64,000 nt of DNA. It comes from Cytophagales bacterium (lineage in GTDB: Bacteria > Bacteroidota > Bacteroidia > Cytophagales > Spirosomataceae). The position numbers were made by a program, and so were the translations under genes. Below the pieces are notes generated by a model. The model did not search any database. It was not told the DNA's origin and worked only from the letters and a program-made list of their open reading frames with translations. The DNA lies in the NCBI GenBank assembly GCA_013298125.1, contig JAAFJP010000003.1, positions 182,504 to 246,503 of the forward strand, in the 5' to 3' direction. Within the stretch, counting starts at the first letter, position 1, and each line of letters starts with the position of its first letter. Positions 43,261-52,159 of this stretch are shown here, in pieces.

Positions 43261-43776
43261 TTATTTGTTGTTTTGGAAATGATCAGCTTCTTCAAAAAAT
43301 AACTTCAAAATTTCTTCCCTAAATGGATGATTTATTTCTAAAAATAAACTTACTGGAAATCTTTTTTGAAAATTATCAACGAAAATAAATTCTGTTTTTG
43401 CCAATTTTGAATCTGCAAACTCTTCAAACCATTGATTAAATTTTCTGTGTCTCACTAATTGTTTATTATCAGAAGAATCACAGATATACATTAAAATTGG
43501 TTGATGAATTTTATGAAAGAAGTCTTTGATGATTGTTGCAATTGTTGGAGGAATAATTTTGTCAGGATAAAGCTTGACTCCATCTGGAATAAATAAAACC
43601 TCAATAGTCATTTCAAAAATTGAATTTGAATATACTTTGTTGGGTATTATGTACTCTGAGGGCTTGAATGTAACACCATGCAAAATATTTGCATTTGTTT
43701 CAAACACAAATGTATTGTTTGTTCCTCCTTCAAAAAAATACTCATATATTGATAATAGCGGTTCCTCTTTTTGCAT
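43261..43776 (-). CDS. DUF6169-like protein
   Basis: About 171 residues from ATG 43776 (MQKEEPLLSIYEYFFEGG); a GTG at 43785 is also possible. It is soluble and mixed alpha/beta: YEYFFEGGTNNTFVFETNA, FHKIHQPILMYICDSSDNKQLVRHRKFNQWFEEF and LFLEINHPFREEILKLFFEE. The last parts match my memory of the DUF6169 family of Bacteroidota, whose role is not known. It overlaps the small upstream gene by about 35 bases, an arrangement reminiscent of toxin-antitoxin pairs. Confidence 0.65.
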   Translation of the reverse strand: MQKEEPLLSIYEYFFEGGTNNTFVFETNANILHGVTFKPSEYIIPNKVYSNSIFEMTIEVLFIPDGVKLYPDKIIPPTIATIIKDFFHKIHQPILMYICDSSDNKQLVRHRKFNQWFEEFADSKLAKTEFIFVDNFQKRFPVSLFLEINHPFREEILKLFFEEADHFQNNK

Positions 43777-43906
43777 TTTTTGCACGTAATTTCCTTAGAG
43801 CTTCTTGAAATTCAGGTTTTTGCATATCTTCCCTCATTTCCTTTTTTGTATTTTCTTTATTATCAATCATTCTCTGAAAGATTGATTTTTTATCAAGATA
43901 TTCCAT
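43742..43906 (-). CDS. Small protein paired with the DUF6169-like gene
   Basis: A 54-residue, highly charged helical protein from ATG 43906 (MEYLDKKSIFQRMIDNKENT, later FQEALRKLRAKNAKRGT); a longer frame opens with TTG at 43927. It overlaps the following DUF6169-like gene in another frame. Size, charge and overlap suggest an accessory or antitoxin-like partner, but no family is recognised. Confidence 0.5.
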   Translation of the reverse strand: MEYLDKKSIFQRMIDNKENTKKEMREDMQKPEFQEALRKLRAKNAKRGTAIINI

Positions 43907-43929
43907 GATTTCTGATTTTTTACACAAAT

Positions 43930-44379
43930 TTAACCCAAAATCTGTTCTGTATGATTTTTCGTATCAACTTTACTGATGATGTCTGTTATAATACCTTGCT
44001 CATCAATCACAAAAGTCGTGCGGGCTGTTCCCATGTAGGTTTTGCCGTACATAGATTTTTCTACCCAAACCCCATAAGCCTCAACTACTTGATGGTCTTC
44101 GTCAGATAGTAAAGTAAACTTCAAATCGTATTTTTTTATGAACTTTTGGTGAGCTTTTTCTCCATCGACACTAACTCCAATTATTTCAAAGCCTTTAGCA
44201 GACAATGCAGGGATATTTTCGTTCAAATTACACGCCTGAGCCGTACAACCTGGGGTGTCGTCTTTTGGATAAAAATAAAGAATAACCTTTCTGCCCGAAA
44301 AATCAGACAATTTAACGATGTTTCCGTTTTGGTCTTTTTGGTTGAATTCTGGGGCTTTGTCGCCGACTTTTAGGTTCAT
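43930..44379 (-). CDS. bcp: Thioredoxin-dependent peroxiredoxin (BCP/PrxQ)
   Basis: Cytoplasmic peroxidase of 149 residues that reduces hydrogen and organic peroxides using thioredoxin. The peroxidatic motif FYPKDDTPGCTAQAC has Cys45 and the resolving Cys50 of the alpha2-type PrxQ; GVSVDGEKAHQKF and GTARTTFVID are also typical. The ATG at 44379 (MNLKVGDKAPEF) is the normal start; 23 more upstream codons in frame lie inside the preceding peptidase gene. It begins 68 bases before that gene ends. Confidence 0.94.
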   Translation of the reverse strand: MNLKVGDKAPEFNQKDQNGNIVKLSDFSGRKVILYFYPKDDTPGCTAQACNLNENIPALSAKGFEIIGVSVDGEKAHQKFIKKYDLKFTLLSDEDHQVVEAYGVWVEKSMYGKTYMGTARTTFVIDEQGIITDIISKVDTKNHTEQILG

Positions 44380-46327
44380 GTTTTTGTTGTTTTGTAATAA
44401 TCTTCTCGACTTTTGGAGATTCAATTTTACTATCAATAGTAGTCTCAAAATTAACTATATTTCCTTGATTATCTTCGAGTTGCAAGCGTAAATTGCCGTT
44501 AAATGTTTGGGTAGAATCGGTTTTAACTGACCACAATAATGAACGTTTTACATCATAATCTGTCAAAACAAACTCATTGTTTACATATGCCTTAAAACTC
44601 TTTATTCCTGATAAATTATCTCTAATTTTCATCGAAAACTCATTGGGATTTTTGCGTATAATGGATGCTTTGGGTGGAATGGTGTCCATCAAAACTTCAA
44701 AATTTCCCAATCTTTTTGTTTCAAAATTAGCTTGATTATTTGTCCAGTTTGTTTTTATGAACGATTTATCATTTTTAACAACATAATAAACCGATGTTTT
44801 TTCTGGAATAAAATTTTGAATATTGGGTTGAAAATTTACCGAAATTTTATTTTTTAACGGAATCGTAAAGTCACTGACTTTCAAACGATTGTCTTTGATT
44901 TCTGTTTGTAAATAAAGTGTATCGTATAATGAATTTGCAGCAAAATCAATTTGTAATCCATTATTTTGATAACTATCTGATTGATTTGGAACGATAACTT
45001 TTCTCAAATTAGTAGCCATCGAAACACCATCAATTTTTACAGAATCGGGCAAGCCTTTTTTCAAGTCCCAAAGATACACCGCTTCGTTGTTTTTTACATA
45101 ATTAATGGATAAATCCGTAACAGAATTCTCAAATTTAAGACTGGCTATGGAGTTGATTGTCTTTAAGTTACGTGCATTTATGACGAGCGTATTATCTTCA
45201 ATCGTTTGATTAATCAACAAAGGTAAATTATTAGGACTGACCGTTTTTGAACCTTCTGTTTTTACGCCATTAATTATAAAATTTAAAATGGCTACATTCT
45301 CATAAGCATCCCAAATTTTGATACTTATTTGATGCGTTTTACCGTCTTGAATAGATAATTTTCCTCTCGAAACTGACGGTTTATAAATCGGTAATTCCTC
45401 ATTTCCATCATCCTGAAATAGTTTTTGGAAACGATAACCCTTAGTTTGTTCGATAGCGTAATCATTATGAACATTGATGTCGTGAGAGACTTCATTGGGG
45501 AATTGTTCGAGATGCGAATAATAGACTTCCTCGCCGTCCACAAACATCTCCGTACAAGTAATCCCATTAGAATTATTCGTACCATTCATTTTATCAACCG
45601 CCAACATCTCAATCCCTAACTCTCCGTTTGCATTAATAGGCTGATTGATCGAATAAATACTCTCAGAGGTCTTTGACGGGTAAAATAATTTCTTTCCAAA
45701 CTCTCCATTCACTCTCGAATCAGTGTTTAAAGTCTTGATAATCAGTTGTTGAAAAACGGGAGGTAGGTTATCTTGAATTTCGGTAAACCCAAAATTCAAT
45801 GGATTTAAAATAGTATTACGTGTATCACGAATCTCAAAATGCAAATGTGGACCACCTGAGCCTCCTGTATTTCCCGAAAGCCCAATAATTTGCCCACGAG
45901 CTACTTCAAACTCATTTGGTTGTAGTGATAATTTTATCTCAAAGGTCTGACTTTCAAGGCGTTTCTTTCTGATATAACTCGCCAACGGTTCGGCAAAAGT
46001 TTTGAGATGACCATAAACAGAGACGAAACCGTTGGGGTGAGTTATAAAAATTACATTTCCATAGCCACTCGTCTGTACACGTACCTCTGAGATGTATCCA
46101 TCACCTGTTGCATATACGGGTAAGCCTTCACGACCCTGAGTTTTGATGTCGATTCCTGCGTGAAAGTGGTCAGAACGTAAATCGCCCATTCCACCTGCCA
46201 AATAATTTTGTTGATTAGGATTTATCGGGAATAAAAAATAGCCTTTGGGGTAGTCTAATTGCGTTTTCTGAGCTTGGAGATTCAGAAAAGAGAGGATCAG
46301 GAATATGGTTAGTATTGATTTTTTCAA
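44312..46327 (-). CDS. M23-family (LytM) peptidase with long C-terminal beta region
   Basis: Secreted 671-residue protein; the start is TTG 46327, which begins the signal peptide (MKKSILTIFLILSFLNLQAQ). The N-terminal catalytic LytM domain has HFHAGID (His56, Asp60) and GPHLHFEIRD (His161, His163), a full zinc site, with SVYGHL between, so it should cut peptidoglycan cross-links. Several hundred residues of beta-rich sequence follow. The last 25 residues are strongly basic (KQQKHEPKSRRQSPRIQPKR) and are encoded where the frame runs over the start of bcp. Confidence 0.9.
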   Translation of the reverse strand: MKKSILTIFLILSFLNLQAQKTQLDYPKGYFLFPINPNQQNYLAGGMGDLRSDHFHAGIDIKTQGREGLPVYATGDGYISEVRVQTSGYGNVIFITHPNGFVSVYGHLKTFAEPLASYIRKKRLESQTFEIKLSLQPNEFEVARGQIIGLSGNTGGSGGPHLHFEIRDTRNTILNPLNFGFTEIQDNLPPVFQQLIIKTLNTDSRVNGEFGKKLFYPSKTSESIYSINQPINANGELGIEMLAVDKMNGTNNSNGITCTEMFVDGEEVYYSHLEQFPNEVSHDINVHNDYAIEQTKGYRFQKLFQDDGNEELPIYKPSVSRGKLSIQDGKTHQISIKIWDAYENVAILNFIINGVKTEGSKTVSPNNLPLLINQTIEDNTLVINARNLKTINSIASLKFENSVTDLSINYVKNNEAVYLWDLKKGLPDSVKIDGVSMATNLRKVIVPNQSDSYQNNGLQIDFAANSLYDTLYLQTEIKDNRLKVSDFTIPLKNKISVNFQPNIQNFIPEKTSVYYVVKNDKSFIKTNWTNNQANFETKRLGNFEVLMDTIPPKASIIRKNPNEFSMKIRDNLSGIKSFKAYVNNEFVLTDYDVKRSLLWSVKTDSTQTFNGNLRLQLEDNQGNIVNFETTIDSKIESPKVEKIITKQQKHEPKSRRQSPRIQPKRPKRKHR

Positions 46328-46343
46328 CTAATTATTTTGAGTT

Positions 46344-46381
46344 TACGGAAGCCGTCCTTCAAAAGGACGGCTTCCGTTTTT
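46344..46381. repeat. Strong hairpin between FAH and M23 genes
   Basis: ACGGAAGCCGTCCTT and AAGGACGGCTTCCGT form a perfect 15-pair stem with a two-to-three-base loop. The T-run follows on the plus strand only, while both neighbours are on the minus strand, so it may be an mRNA stabiliser or processing site more than a terminator. Confidence 0.75.
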
Positions 46382-46409
46382 ACTAAGTAAAATTTAATTT
46401 TAAGAGAGG

Positions 46410-47021
46410 CTATTTCACTTCAAAACTCAGCATCTCTACTCCTTCAACAAACGCTGTCAATTTATCTCCAACAACAACTTTCCCAACCCCCGCAGGAGTA
46501 CCAGTAAAGATTAAATCGCCCGTTTTTAAAGTAAAATATTTAGAAACTTCTGCAATAATTTCATCAAAGTTCCAGAGCATCATTTCTGTATTGCCTTGTT
46601 GAACGGTATTTCCATTGACTTCAAGATGAAAATTTAGTTTTTTTAAATCCGAAAATTGTGATTTGGGAACAAATCCAGAAATGGGTGCAGAGCCATTAAA
46701 TGCTTTTGCTTTTTCCCAAGGCAAACCTTTTTCTTTAAGTTTTGATTGTAAATCTCTTGCCGTGAAATCTATCCCGATACCAATTTCTTCATAATACTTG
46801 TGAGCAAATTTTGCCTCAATATTTTTTCCTATCTTATTGATTTTCAGGATAATCTCAACTTCATAGTGAATATCTTTTGAAAAATCAGGGTGATAAAAAG
46901 GCTCATTATCCTTCAAAATAGCTGTATCTGGTTTCATAAAAACCACTGGCTCAGACAGACGTTCGTTATTTAATTCAGAAATATGGTCGGCATAATTTCT
47001 ACCGATACACAAGATTTTCAT
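46410..47021 (-). CDS. Fumarylacetoacetate hydrolase (FAH) family protein
   Basis: A 203-residue soluble enzyme. Typical features: CIGRNYADHISELNNE at the N-terminus, PVVFMKPDTAIL, the metal-binding HYEVEIILKI glutamates, GIDFTARDLQSKLKEKGLPWEKAKAF and GDLIFTGTPAGVG. Short stand-alone members include acylpyruvate hydrolases and oxaloacetate decarboxylases (FAHD1-like), so hydrolysis or decarboxylation of an acylpyruvate-type acid is likely. No degradation pathway surrounds it to fix the substrate. Confidence 0.92.
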   Translation of the reverse strand: MKILCIGRNYADHISELNNERLSEPVVFMKPDTAILKDNEPFYHPDFSKDIHYEVEIILKINKIGKNIEAKFAHKYYEEIGIGIDFTARDLQSKLKEKGLPWEKAKAFNGSAPISGFVPKSQFSDLKKLNFHLEVNGNTVQQGNTEMMLWNFDEIIAEVSKYFTLKTGDLIFTGTPAGVGKVVVGDKLTAFVEGVEMLSFEVK

Positions 47022-47058
47022 TTTTATTCGTTTTATTTGTAAATACTAAATATTGGTT

Positions 47059-47124
47059 AAACCTTATAGGATTCAATAGTTATTTAATAATTCATAATGA
47101 TTACATCAAATCCTATAAGGTTTT
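47059..47124. repeat. Inverted repeat in the FAH-M48 divergent spacer
   Basis: AAACCTTATAGGATT (47059-47073) and AATCCTATAAGGTTT (about 47109-47123) are complementary across about 35 AT-rich bases. The spacer also has the M48 promoter element TATCTTTG at 47237-47244. The repeat could be a regulator site or a dispersed palindrome. Confidence 0.55.
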
Positions 47125-47236
47125 ATTCAAATCATCCATAGAACTCATTTTTTAAACAAAATTACCCTGAAATTGCAATAATGTAGAACCTTTTTGTGAT
47201 TTTTACGTCTTAATCGTAGTTATTCTTAAAAAAGTC

Positions 47237-47244
47237 TATCTTTG
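47237..47244 (+). promoter_or_regulatory. Putative promoter -7 element for the M48 gene
   Basis: TATCTTTG fits the Bacteroidota -7 consensus TAnnTTTG and lies 50 bases before the start codon. No exact TTTG is found at the expected -33 distance, so the call is tentative. Confidence 0.5.
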
Positions 47245-47293
47245 AGCTTTTGAAATAATAAAAATCACAAAATACCTTAAACTAAATATCGAA

Positions 47294-48145
47294 ATGAAAC
47301 GAATCATTTTTTACGGAGCATTCCTCCTCACAACTATTTGGGCTTGTACAAAAGTGCCTCTATCGGGTCGTAATCAATTGTTATTGGTTTCGGATGATGA
47401 AATGAATGCGATGGCTTTTACGAGTTACAAACAATTTTTGGACACCAGCAAAGTTGTACCTGCCAATTCTCAACAAGCTGCAATGGTAAAACGAGTTGGT
47501 GATAAAATTGCGAGAGCCGCTCAAAGTTATTTTGAAAGCACAGGAAACGCCAATTATTTGGCTGGTTATCAGTGGCAAACCGAATTAGTACAAAGCAATC
47601 AGGTGAATGCGTGGTGTATGCCAGGTGGTAAAATGGTTGTTTATACAGGAATTCTTCCAATCACGCAAAGTGAAACAGGACTTGCTGTCGTGATGGGGCA
47701 TGAGGTCTCACACGCAATCGCCAAGCATGGTGCAGAACGTATGAGTGAGGGTCTTTTGGCTCAAGGACTTTTGGTTGCTGGGCAAATTGGTTTAGGAATT
47801 GCTTTGAAAGATAAACCAGCCGCTACACAAAATCTTTGGAATACTATTTATGGAGTTGCCGCTCCGATTGGTGCTCAATTGGGCATGATGGCTCATGGAC
47901 GTTACCAAGAATCAGAAGCTGACCATTTGGGGTTGATTTTTATGTCGATGGCAGGATATAACCCCAATGAAGCTGTGGATTTTTGGGGTCGTATGTCTGC
48001 AAAGTCAGGAGGGGCAAAAACACCCGTTTGGTTATCAACTCATCCATCTGACCAACAACGTATCTCGGATATCAAGAGTCGTATGGGTGAAGCGATGAAG
48101 TATTATAATTCTTCTGCGAAGAGTGGAGGGAATGGGCGGTATTAG
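47294..48145 (+). CDS. M48-family metallopeptidase lipoprotein (BepA/LoiP-like)
   Basis: A 283-residue lipoprotein (Cys18 in TTIWACTK) with zinc peptidase motif HEVSHAIAKHG (His136, His140) and the third ligand region QESEADHLGL. The SGRNQLLLVSDDEMNAM start is typical of this envelope M48 group, which includes E. coli BepA and LoiP, quality-control proteases of the outer membrane. It stands alone, bounded by a promoter upstream and a bidirectional terminator downstream. Confidence 0.93.
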   Translation: MKRIIFYGAFLLTTIWACTKVPLSGRNQLLLVSDDEMNAMAFTSYKQFLDTSKVVPANSQQAAMVKRVGDKIARAAQSYFESTGNANYLAGYQWQTELVQSNQVNAWCMPGGKMVVYTGILPITQSETGLAVVMGHEVSHAIAKHGAERMSEGLLAQGLLVAGQIGLGIALKDKPAATQNLWNTIYGVAAPIGAQLGMMAHGRYQESEADHLGLIFMSMAGYNPNEAVDFWGRMSAKSGGAKTPVWLSTHPSDQQRISDIKSRMGEAMKYYNSSAKSGGNGRY

Positions 48146-48163
48146 TATCTGGCTTAGTTCAAA

Positions 48164-48204
48164 TAAAAAGGGCAAATGAATTTATTTCGTTTGCCCTTTT
48201 TATT
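48164..48204. terminator. Bidirectional intrinsic terminator
   Basis: AAAAAGGGCAAA and TTTGCCCTTTTT arms separated by a short AT-rich loop with imperfect pairing, between convergent genes (M48 on plus, GT8-like on minus). Confidence 0.85.
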
Positions 48205-49201
48205 TTGCATAATAATAATACCCCAAATTCACATTCTCTATAAAATTTATTATTTTTAAAAGTCCTTTTTTAATAAATGAAACAACCAAAGAGTCCTCTG
48301 TTACTTCAATATATTTTCCGAAAGCGGGTTTAATTTTTCGAAAATCCTCATAATTATTACCCGAAATCAGAGTTCGGTATTCTTTGAATAAATCTATAAG
48401 ATCTTGATTATCTGATAGATAACTTTTTGATTTGAGATGTTTTGAAATCAATTTTGGTTTTTCTAATGAATAACCACTGAAATGATAAAATACTAATGGG
48501 GTATTTTGATTAATAAAATAGACACCCTCAATCTTCGATAAAGTTCTCTCTTGTAAGTTCCAATAAGCTACATTGTAACCTATATCAAAAGCTATGAAAA
48601 CTTTTTCAAAATATATTGGTACAAAATTCAACCAAAGCTGATCAACGCCCATGCCTTTCTCAAAATCGTAATACCCCATCTTATGCTCACGTTCAGTCCA
48701 CCATTGCAAGAAACGAAAAGTATTTTCTGTACGTTTCAGTGCAAAAAACCCTGCATTATACAAACCTGCATTCAAAAAAGATTTTTCATTCCAGTGAGAA
48801 GAAAGAGGTACAGGTTTTGAAATGTGTGGTGTTAAAATGATGTCATTTATTTTCAAATATTCTTCGATTCGTGACAAATCACCTTTCACTAAAATATCAG
48901 TATCTAAGTATATAAGTTCCTGAATATCAGCATTTTCATTAAATAAATAAGTTGCATAACAGGGCTTCATTGCACAACATAATTCCATAACAGAATATTT
49001 CTCATTCAACTCCTCAAAATAAGGGAGACTCAAATTTTCAACAGGAATAATTTGAAATTTGTCTTGAAAAACGATTCGGGGTAACACATCAACTAATCCA
49101 ATCACAAATTGATATTTGGGATTAGTTTTTTTGAGTGAATCGCCTAATGAATAAGCAAAAGGTAAGTGATTGTTTGTACAAACTGTGTAAACGATGTTCA
49201 A
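48200..49201 (-). CDS. GT8-like glycosyltransferase (copy 1)
   Basis: A 333-residue GT-A protein: TVCTNNHLPFAYSLGDSLKK at the N-terminus, the DxD motif in LIYLDTDILV (Asp100, Asp102), AGLYNAGFFALKR and DQLWLNFVPIYFEKV. This layout is common for uncharacterised Bacteroidota glycosyltransferases related to families 8 and 32. The frame starts with TTG at 49201, since an in-frame stop lies nine bases upstream. The paralogue lies 13 bases upstream on the same strand. Donor and acceptor unknown. Confidence 0.82.
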   Translation of the reverse strand: MNIVYTVCTNNHLPFAYSLGDSLKKTNPKYQFVIGLVDVLPRIVFQDKFQIIPVENLSLPYFEELNEKYSVMELCCAMKPCYATYLFNENADIQELIYLDTDILVKGDLSRIEEYLKINDIILTPHISKPVPLSSHWNEKSFLNAGLYNAGFFALKRTENTFRFLQWWTEREHKMGYYDFEKGMGVDQLWLNFVPIYFEKVFIAFDIGYNVAYWNLQERTLSKIEGVYFINQNTPLVFYHFSGYSLEKPKLISKHLKSKSYLSDNQDLIDLFKEYRTLISGNNYEDFRKIKPAFGKYIEVTEDSLVVSFIKKGLLKIINFIENVNLGYYYYAK

Positions 49202-49214
49202 GGCTGACTAAAAT

Positions 49215-50213
49215 TTAAACTACACCCTTTCTGGATAGTATTGATAATAATTTAATAAATGGGAATTGAAGAACCTTTCTCACCCGTTTGTATTTTTTTA
49301 TTTTATTAGGCTTAATATAATGGCATTTAAAATTGACAAAGTAATCATTATGGTTAGCCCTTAGTTTTTCTGAGTAATATTCAAAGAGTGGTAAAATATC
49401 TGGTCTATTATCAAAATGAATTCGATTCTGATACTTTGAAACTATCGTAGTTTTTTTTAATTCATATCCACTGTAATGAAAAAATATTAGTGGAGAATCA
49501 TTGATGTACCACTTTCCTTTTCTTTCAGATACATTCCGTGTTTGAAGATTCCAATAAGCTACATTATAGCCATCCCCCTTTTCAATAAAATAGTTTTTGA
49601 AATAAAGAGGAACAAAGTTTATCCAGATTTGATCAACAAATAAACCGTTCTTTAAATCAATTTTACATTCCGTTTTTAGTCTTTCTTTCCACCAATCAAT
49701 CAGCTGAAAGGACTCATCTCCCCTACTTGTAGCTAAAAATCCTAAGTTATAAATCCCCGTATTAAGGTGATTGGTCTCGTTTGGAATAAAATTATCTAAT
49801 GCTGTCTCAACAGATAAATGTGGCGTAATAATAATTTGAAATTTTGATAAATTGTTGAGTAATTCAGTCAAAGGCTGAAATATAATTATATCAGGGTCAA
49901 AATAAATGACATTTTGTACATCGGGATAATTTTCATAAAAATAATCAAAATAAAATGGTTTTACTGCCGTATTGAGTTCGGTGATATTGTAGTTTTCACA
50001 CATTTCTTCAAAGCCTTCAATACCTATTTTGTCAATTTCGAGAAGCGTATTTTGGGGGATTTTATCAGCATCAATATTAACCATGTCCAATCTATCCACC
50101 AAACCGATTACATATTCAATTTCAGGATTATGAATAGCCAAAGATTCGCCGAGAGTTTTAGCTTGAGCTAAGTAATTGATGGAACAAATTGTGAAGGCAA
50201 TGGTTTTCGACAC
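49215..50213 (-). CDS. GT8-like glycosyltransferase (copy 2)
   Basis: A 332-residue paralogue of the downstream gene: TICSINYLAQAKTLGESLAI, VIYFDPDIIIF (Asp106, Asp108 as DPD), TGIYNLGFLATSR and DQIWINFVPLYFKN align throughout. It starts with GTG at 50213; no ATG is available before the first strand. Because the two share every block, they are tandem duplicates that may add successive sugars. The upstream 227-base spacer (50214-50440) holds the promoter of the plus-strand gene. Confidence 0.82.
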   Translation of the reverse strand: MSKTIAFTICSINYLAQAKTLGESLAIHNPEIEYVIGLVDRLDMVNIDADKIPQNTLLEIDKIGIEGFEEMCENYNITELNTAVKPFYFDYFYENYPDVQNVIYFDPDIIIFQPLTELLNNLSKFQIIITPHLSVETALDNFIPNETNHLNTGIYNLGFLATSRGDESFQLIDWWKERLKTECKIDLKNGLFVDQIWINFVPLYFKNYFIEKGDGYNVAYWNLQTRNVSERKGKWYINDSPLIFFHYSGYELKKTTIVSKYQNRIHFDNRPDILPLFEYYSEKLRANHNDYFVNFKCHYIKPNKIKKYKRVRKVLQFPFIKLLSILSRKGVV

Positions 50214-50405
50214 AGAAAAATCCGATTTGAATTATGAAGTAAATTGAAAAAAAACTCTGCAAAAATAATCAATTACACTGCATTGCCCTAATGATGAGTT
50301 TTATTTTTTGAGATGGTTCGTTATTAATTTATCAGATTGGGAGATTTTGGAAATACTCCTCCACGAACTTTTTTCAGTAATCTGTTTTCATCCATTTTTA
50401 TTCGA

Positions 50406-50413
50406 TAAATTTG
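50406..50413 (+). promoter_or_regulatory. Putative promoter -7 element
   Basis: TAAATTTG matches TAnnTTTG and lies 28 bases before the ATG at 50441. No clear TTTG at -33 is visible. Confidence 0.5.
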
Positions 50414-50440
50414 TACTTAAATACTTAAAACCGAAATAAA

Positions 50441-50965
50441 ATGCAGAGAATTTTAATAGATATGGATGATGTGATGGCGGACACGAGTCAGAAAATCCTT
50501 GATATGGTGAATGATAACACCAACAGTAATTATACCAAGGAGCTACTCATTTCAGACCCAAAATTAAGAGAAGAATACCAAGAAAAATATGAGCCATTAC
50601 GTTATAAATTATGGGATAAAGGATTTTTTAGAGATATTTCTGTAATGCCTGATGCTCAAGAAGTTATAGCAAAATTGTATGAGCAATACGAGATTTTTGT
50701 AGTTTCTGCCGCCACAGAATTTCCAAATTCTATGGCTGAAAAATTGGAGTGGTTAGAAGATTATTTTCCTTACATTGGCTGGACTCACACCGTTTTTTGC
50801 GGACACAAATGGATGATTAGAGCCGACTACATCATTGACGACCACGAAAAAAACTTAGTTAATTTTCAAGGAAAAGGGCTACTTTTTGATGCCGTTCACA
50901 ATAAGCATATCACTGATTTTCAGAGAGTTAATTCTTGGAAAGAGATTGAGGGATTGTTGTTATGA
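50441..50965 (+). CDS. 5'(3')-deoxyribonucleotidase (NT5C family)
   Basis: HAD-fold phosphatase of 174 residues that removes phosphate from deoxyribonucleoside monophosphates, helping balance dNTP pools. The nucleophile motif is LIDMDDVMADT (Asp7, Asp9 of the DxDD loop). Motif II lies in VVSAATEF, and motif III/IV in ADYIIDDHEKNL. The length and the cap sequence match bacterial NT5C proteins. It is followed 50 bases later by an MFS gene on the same strand. Confidence 0.9.
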   Translation: MQRILIDMDDVMADTSQKILDMVNDNTNSNYTKELLISDPKLREEYQEKYEPLRYKLWDKGFFRDISVMPDAQEVIAKLYEQYEIFVVSAATEFPNSMAEKLEWLEDYFPYIGWTHTVFCGHKWMIRADYIIDDHEKNLVNFQGKGLLFDAVHNKHITDFQRVNSWKEIEGLLL

Positions 50966-51016
50966 GGAAATGAATACCAATAATTCAACAAATCAAACTT
51001 CAACAACTTATCAGAA

Positions 51017-52159
51017 ATGACCACAAACAAACTATACGCCCGTACTGCAACAAACGTTCTTTTTTTCATCAATGGCGTTGATTTTGCAAGCTGGGCATCA
51101 CGCATACCTGACGTAAAGGAAAAGCTACATCTCAGCGATGGGGCGTTAGGAACTATTCTCTTAGCTGCCCCCATCGGAAGTATGGTGGCATTGCCTTTGG
51201 CTGGGGCAATTATTGATAAATTCGGAAGTCATAGAATTACTACTTTGGCAACTTTATTTTATCTTTTTTCAATGCCTTTTATTGGTTACGCCAATACTTC
51301 ATTTCAAATTATGGCAGCCTTATTTTTCTTTGGTTTTGGAGGAGATTTATTGAATATTTCGATGAATGTACAGGCAGTTGGTGTTGAGAAAATCTATCAA
51401 AAAACCATCATGGGGTCGTTTCACGGAGTTTTTAGTGTGGGTTTCTTTTCGGGTTTTGCCATTGGTGGATTCATAGCCAAATCGGGAATAGATATGCTGA
51501 CTCACCTCGGGTTTTTTGGAGCTTTGACCTTATTGGTTGGCTTAATTTCGTATCAATTTCTCCTAAAAACTGACACCAAACCCGAAGAAAAACAACCTTT
51601 ATTTGCCCTGCCCGACAAAACGCTTTGGATTATTGCTCTGATTTCGCTTTGTGGCATGATGGGCGAAGGAGCAATGGCAGATTGGAGTGTGCTGTATTTC
51701 AAATCATTACCTGATAATAAGTTTACGTTTATCACGGCTGCTTCAACCGCTTTTTCGGTGATGATGGTCGTTGGGCGTTTCTTGGGTGACTGGATTGCCG
51801 ACAAAATCGGAATCAAAAATATGATTTTTATCAACAGTATTTTGTACGGTCTCGGCATGGTCATTGCCCTCGGTTTTCCTACTCCATTGACCGTAATCAT
51901 CGGTTTTGGGGTAACGGGCTTAGGACTTTCAACGATTGTTCCTTTGGCGTATTCCGTGGCTGGACATTCCAAAACGATGTCCCCAGGTTTGGCTTTGGCA
52001 GCCGTCACAACTGTCGGAATGTTAGGTTTTTTATTAGGACCAGTTTTTATCGGTTATCTTTCAGAAATGAGTAACCTTCGCATCGCATTGAGTTTATTGT
52101 TATTGTTGGCAACATCAAGTGCCGTTTTAAGTCGATTTATCCATGAAGACGAAAGTTAA
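51017..52159 (+). CDS. MFS transporter
   Basis: A 380-residue inner-membrane protein with twelve predicted segments. The N-terminal FFINGVDFASWASRIPDVKEKLHLSDGALG and the following AAPIGSMVALPLAGAIIDKFGSHRITT (motif A-like loop) match the YbjJ/fucose-permease-like branch of the major facilitator superfamily. The second half shows VVGRFLGDWIADKIGIKN. The substrate is not predictable. Its last 17 bases overlap the next gene, which suggests co-translation. Confidence 0.9.
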   Translation: MTTNKLYARTATNVLFFINGVDFASWASRIPDVKEKLHLSDGALGTILLAAPIGSMVALPLAGAIIDKFGSHRITTLATLFYLFSMPFIGYANTSFQIMAALFFFGFGGDLLNISMNVQAVGVEKIYQKTIMGSFHGVFSVGFFSGFAIGGFIAKSGIDMLTHLGFFGALTLLVGLISYQFLLKTDTKPEEKQPLFALPDKTLWIIALISLCGMMGEGAMADWSVLYFKSLPDNKFTFITAASTAFSVMMVVGRFLGDWIADKIGIKNMIFINSILYGLGMVIALGFPTPLTVIIGFGVTGLGLSTIVPLAYSVAGHSKTMSPGLALAAVTTVGMLGFLLGPVFIGYLSEMSNLRIALSLLLLLATSSAVLSRFIHEDES

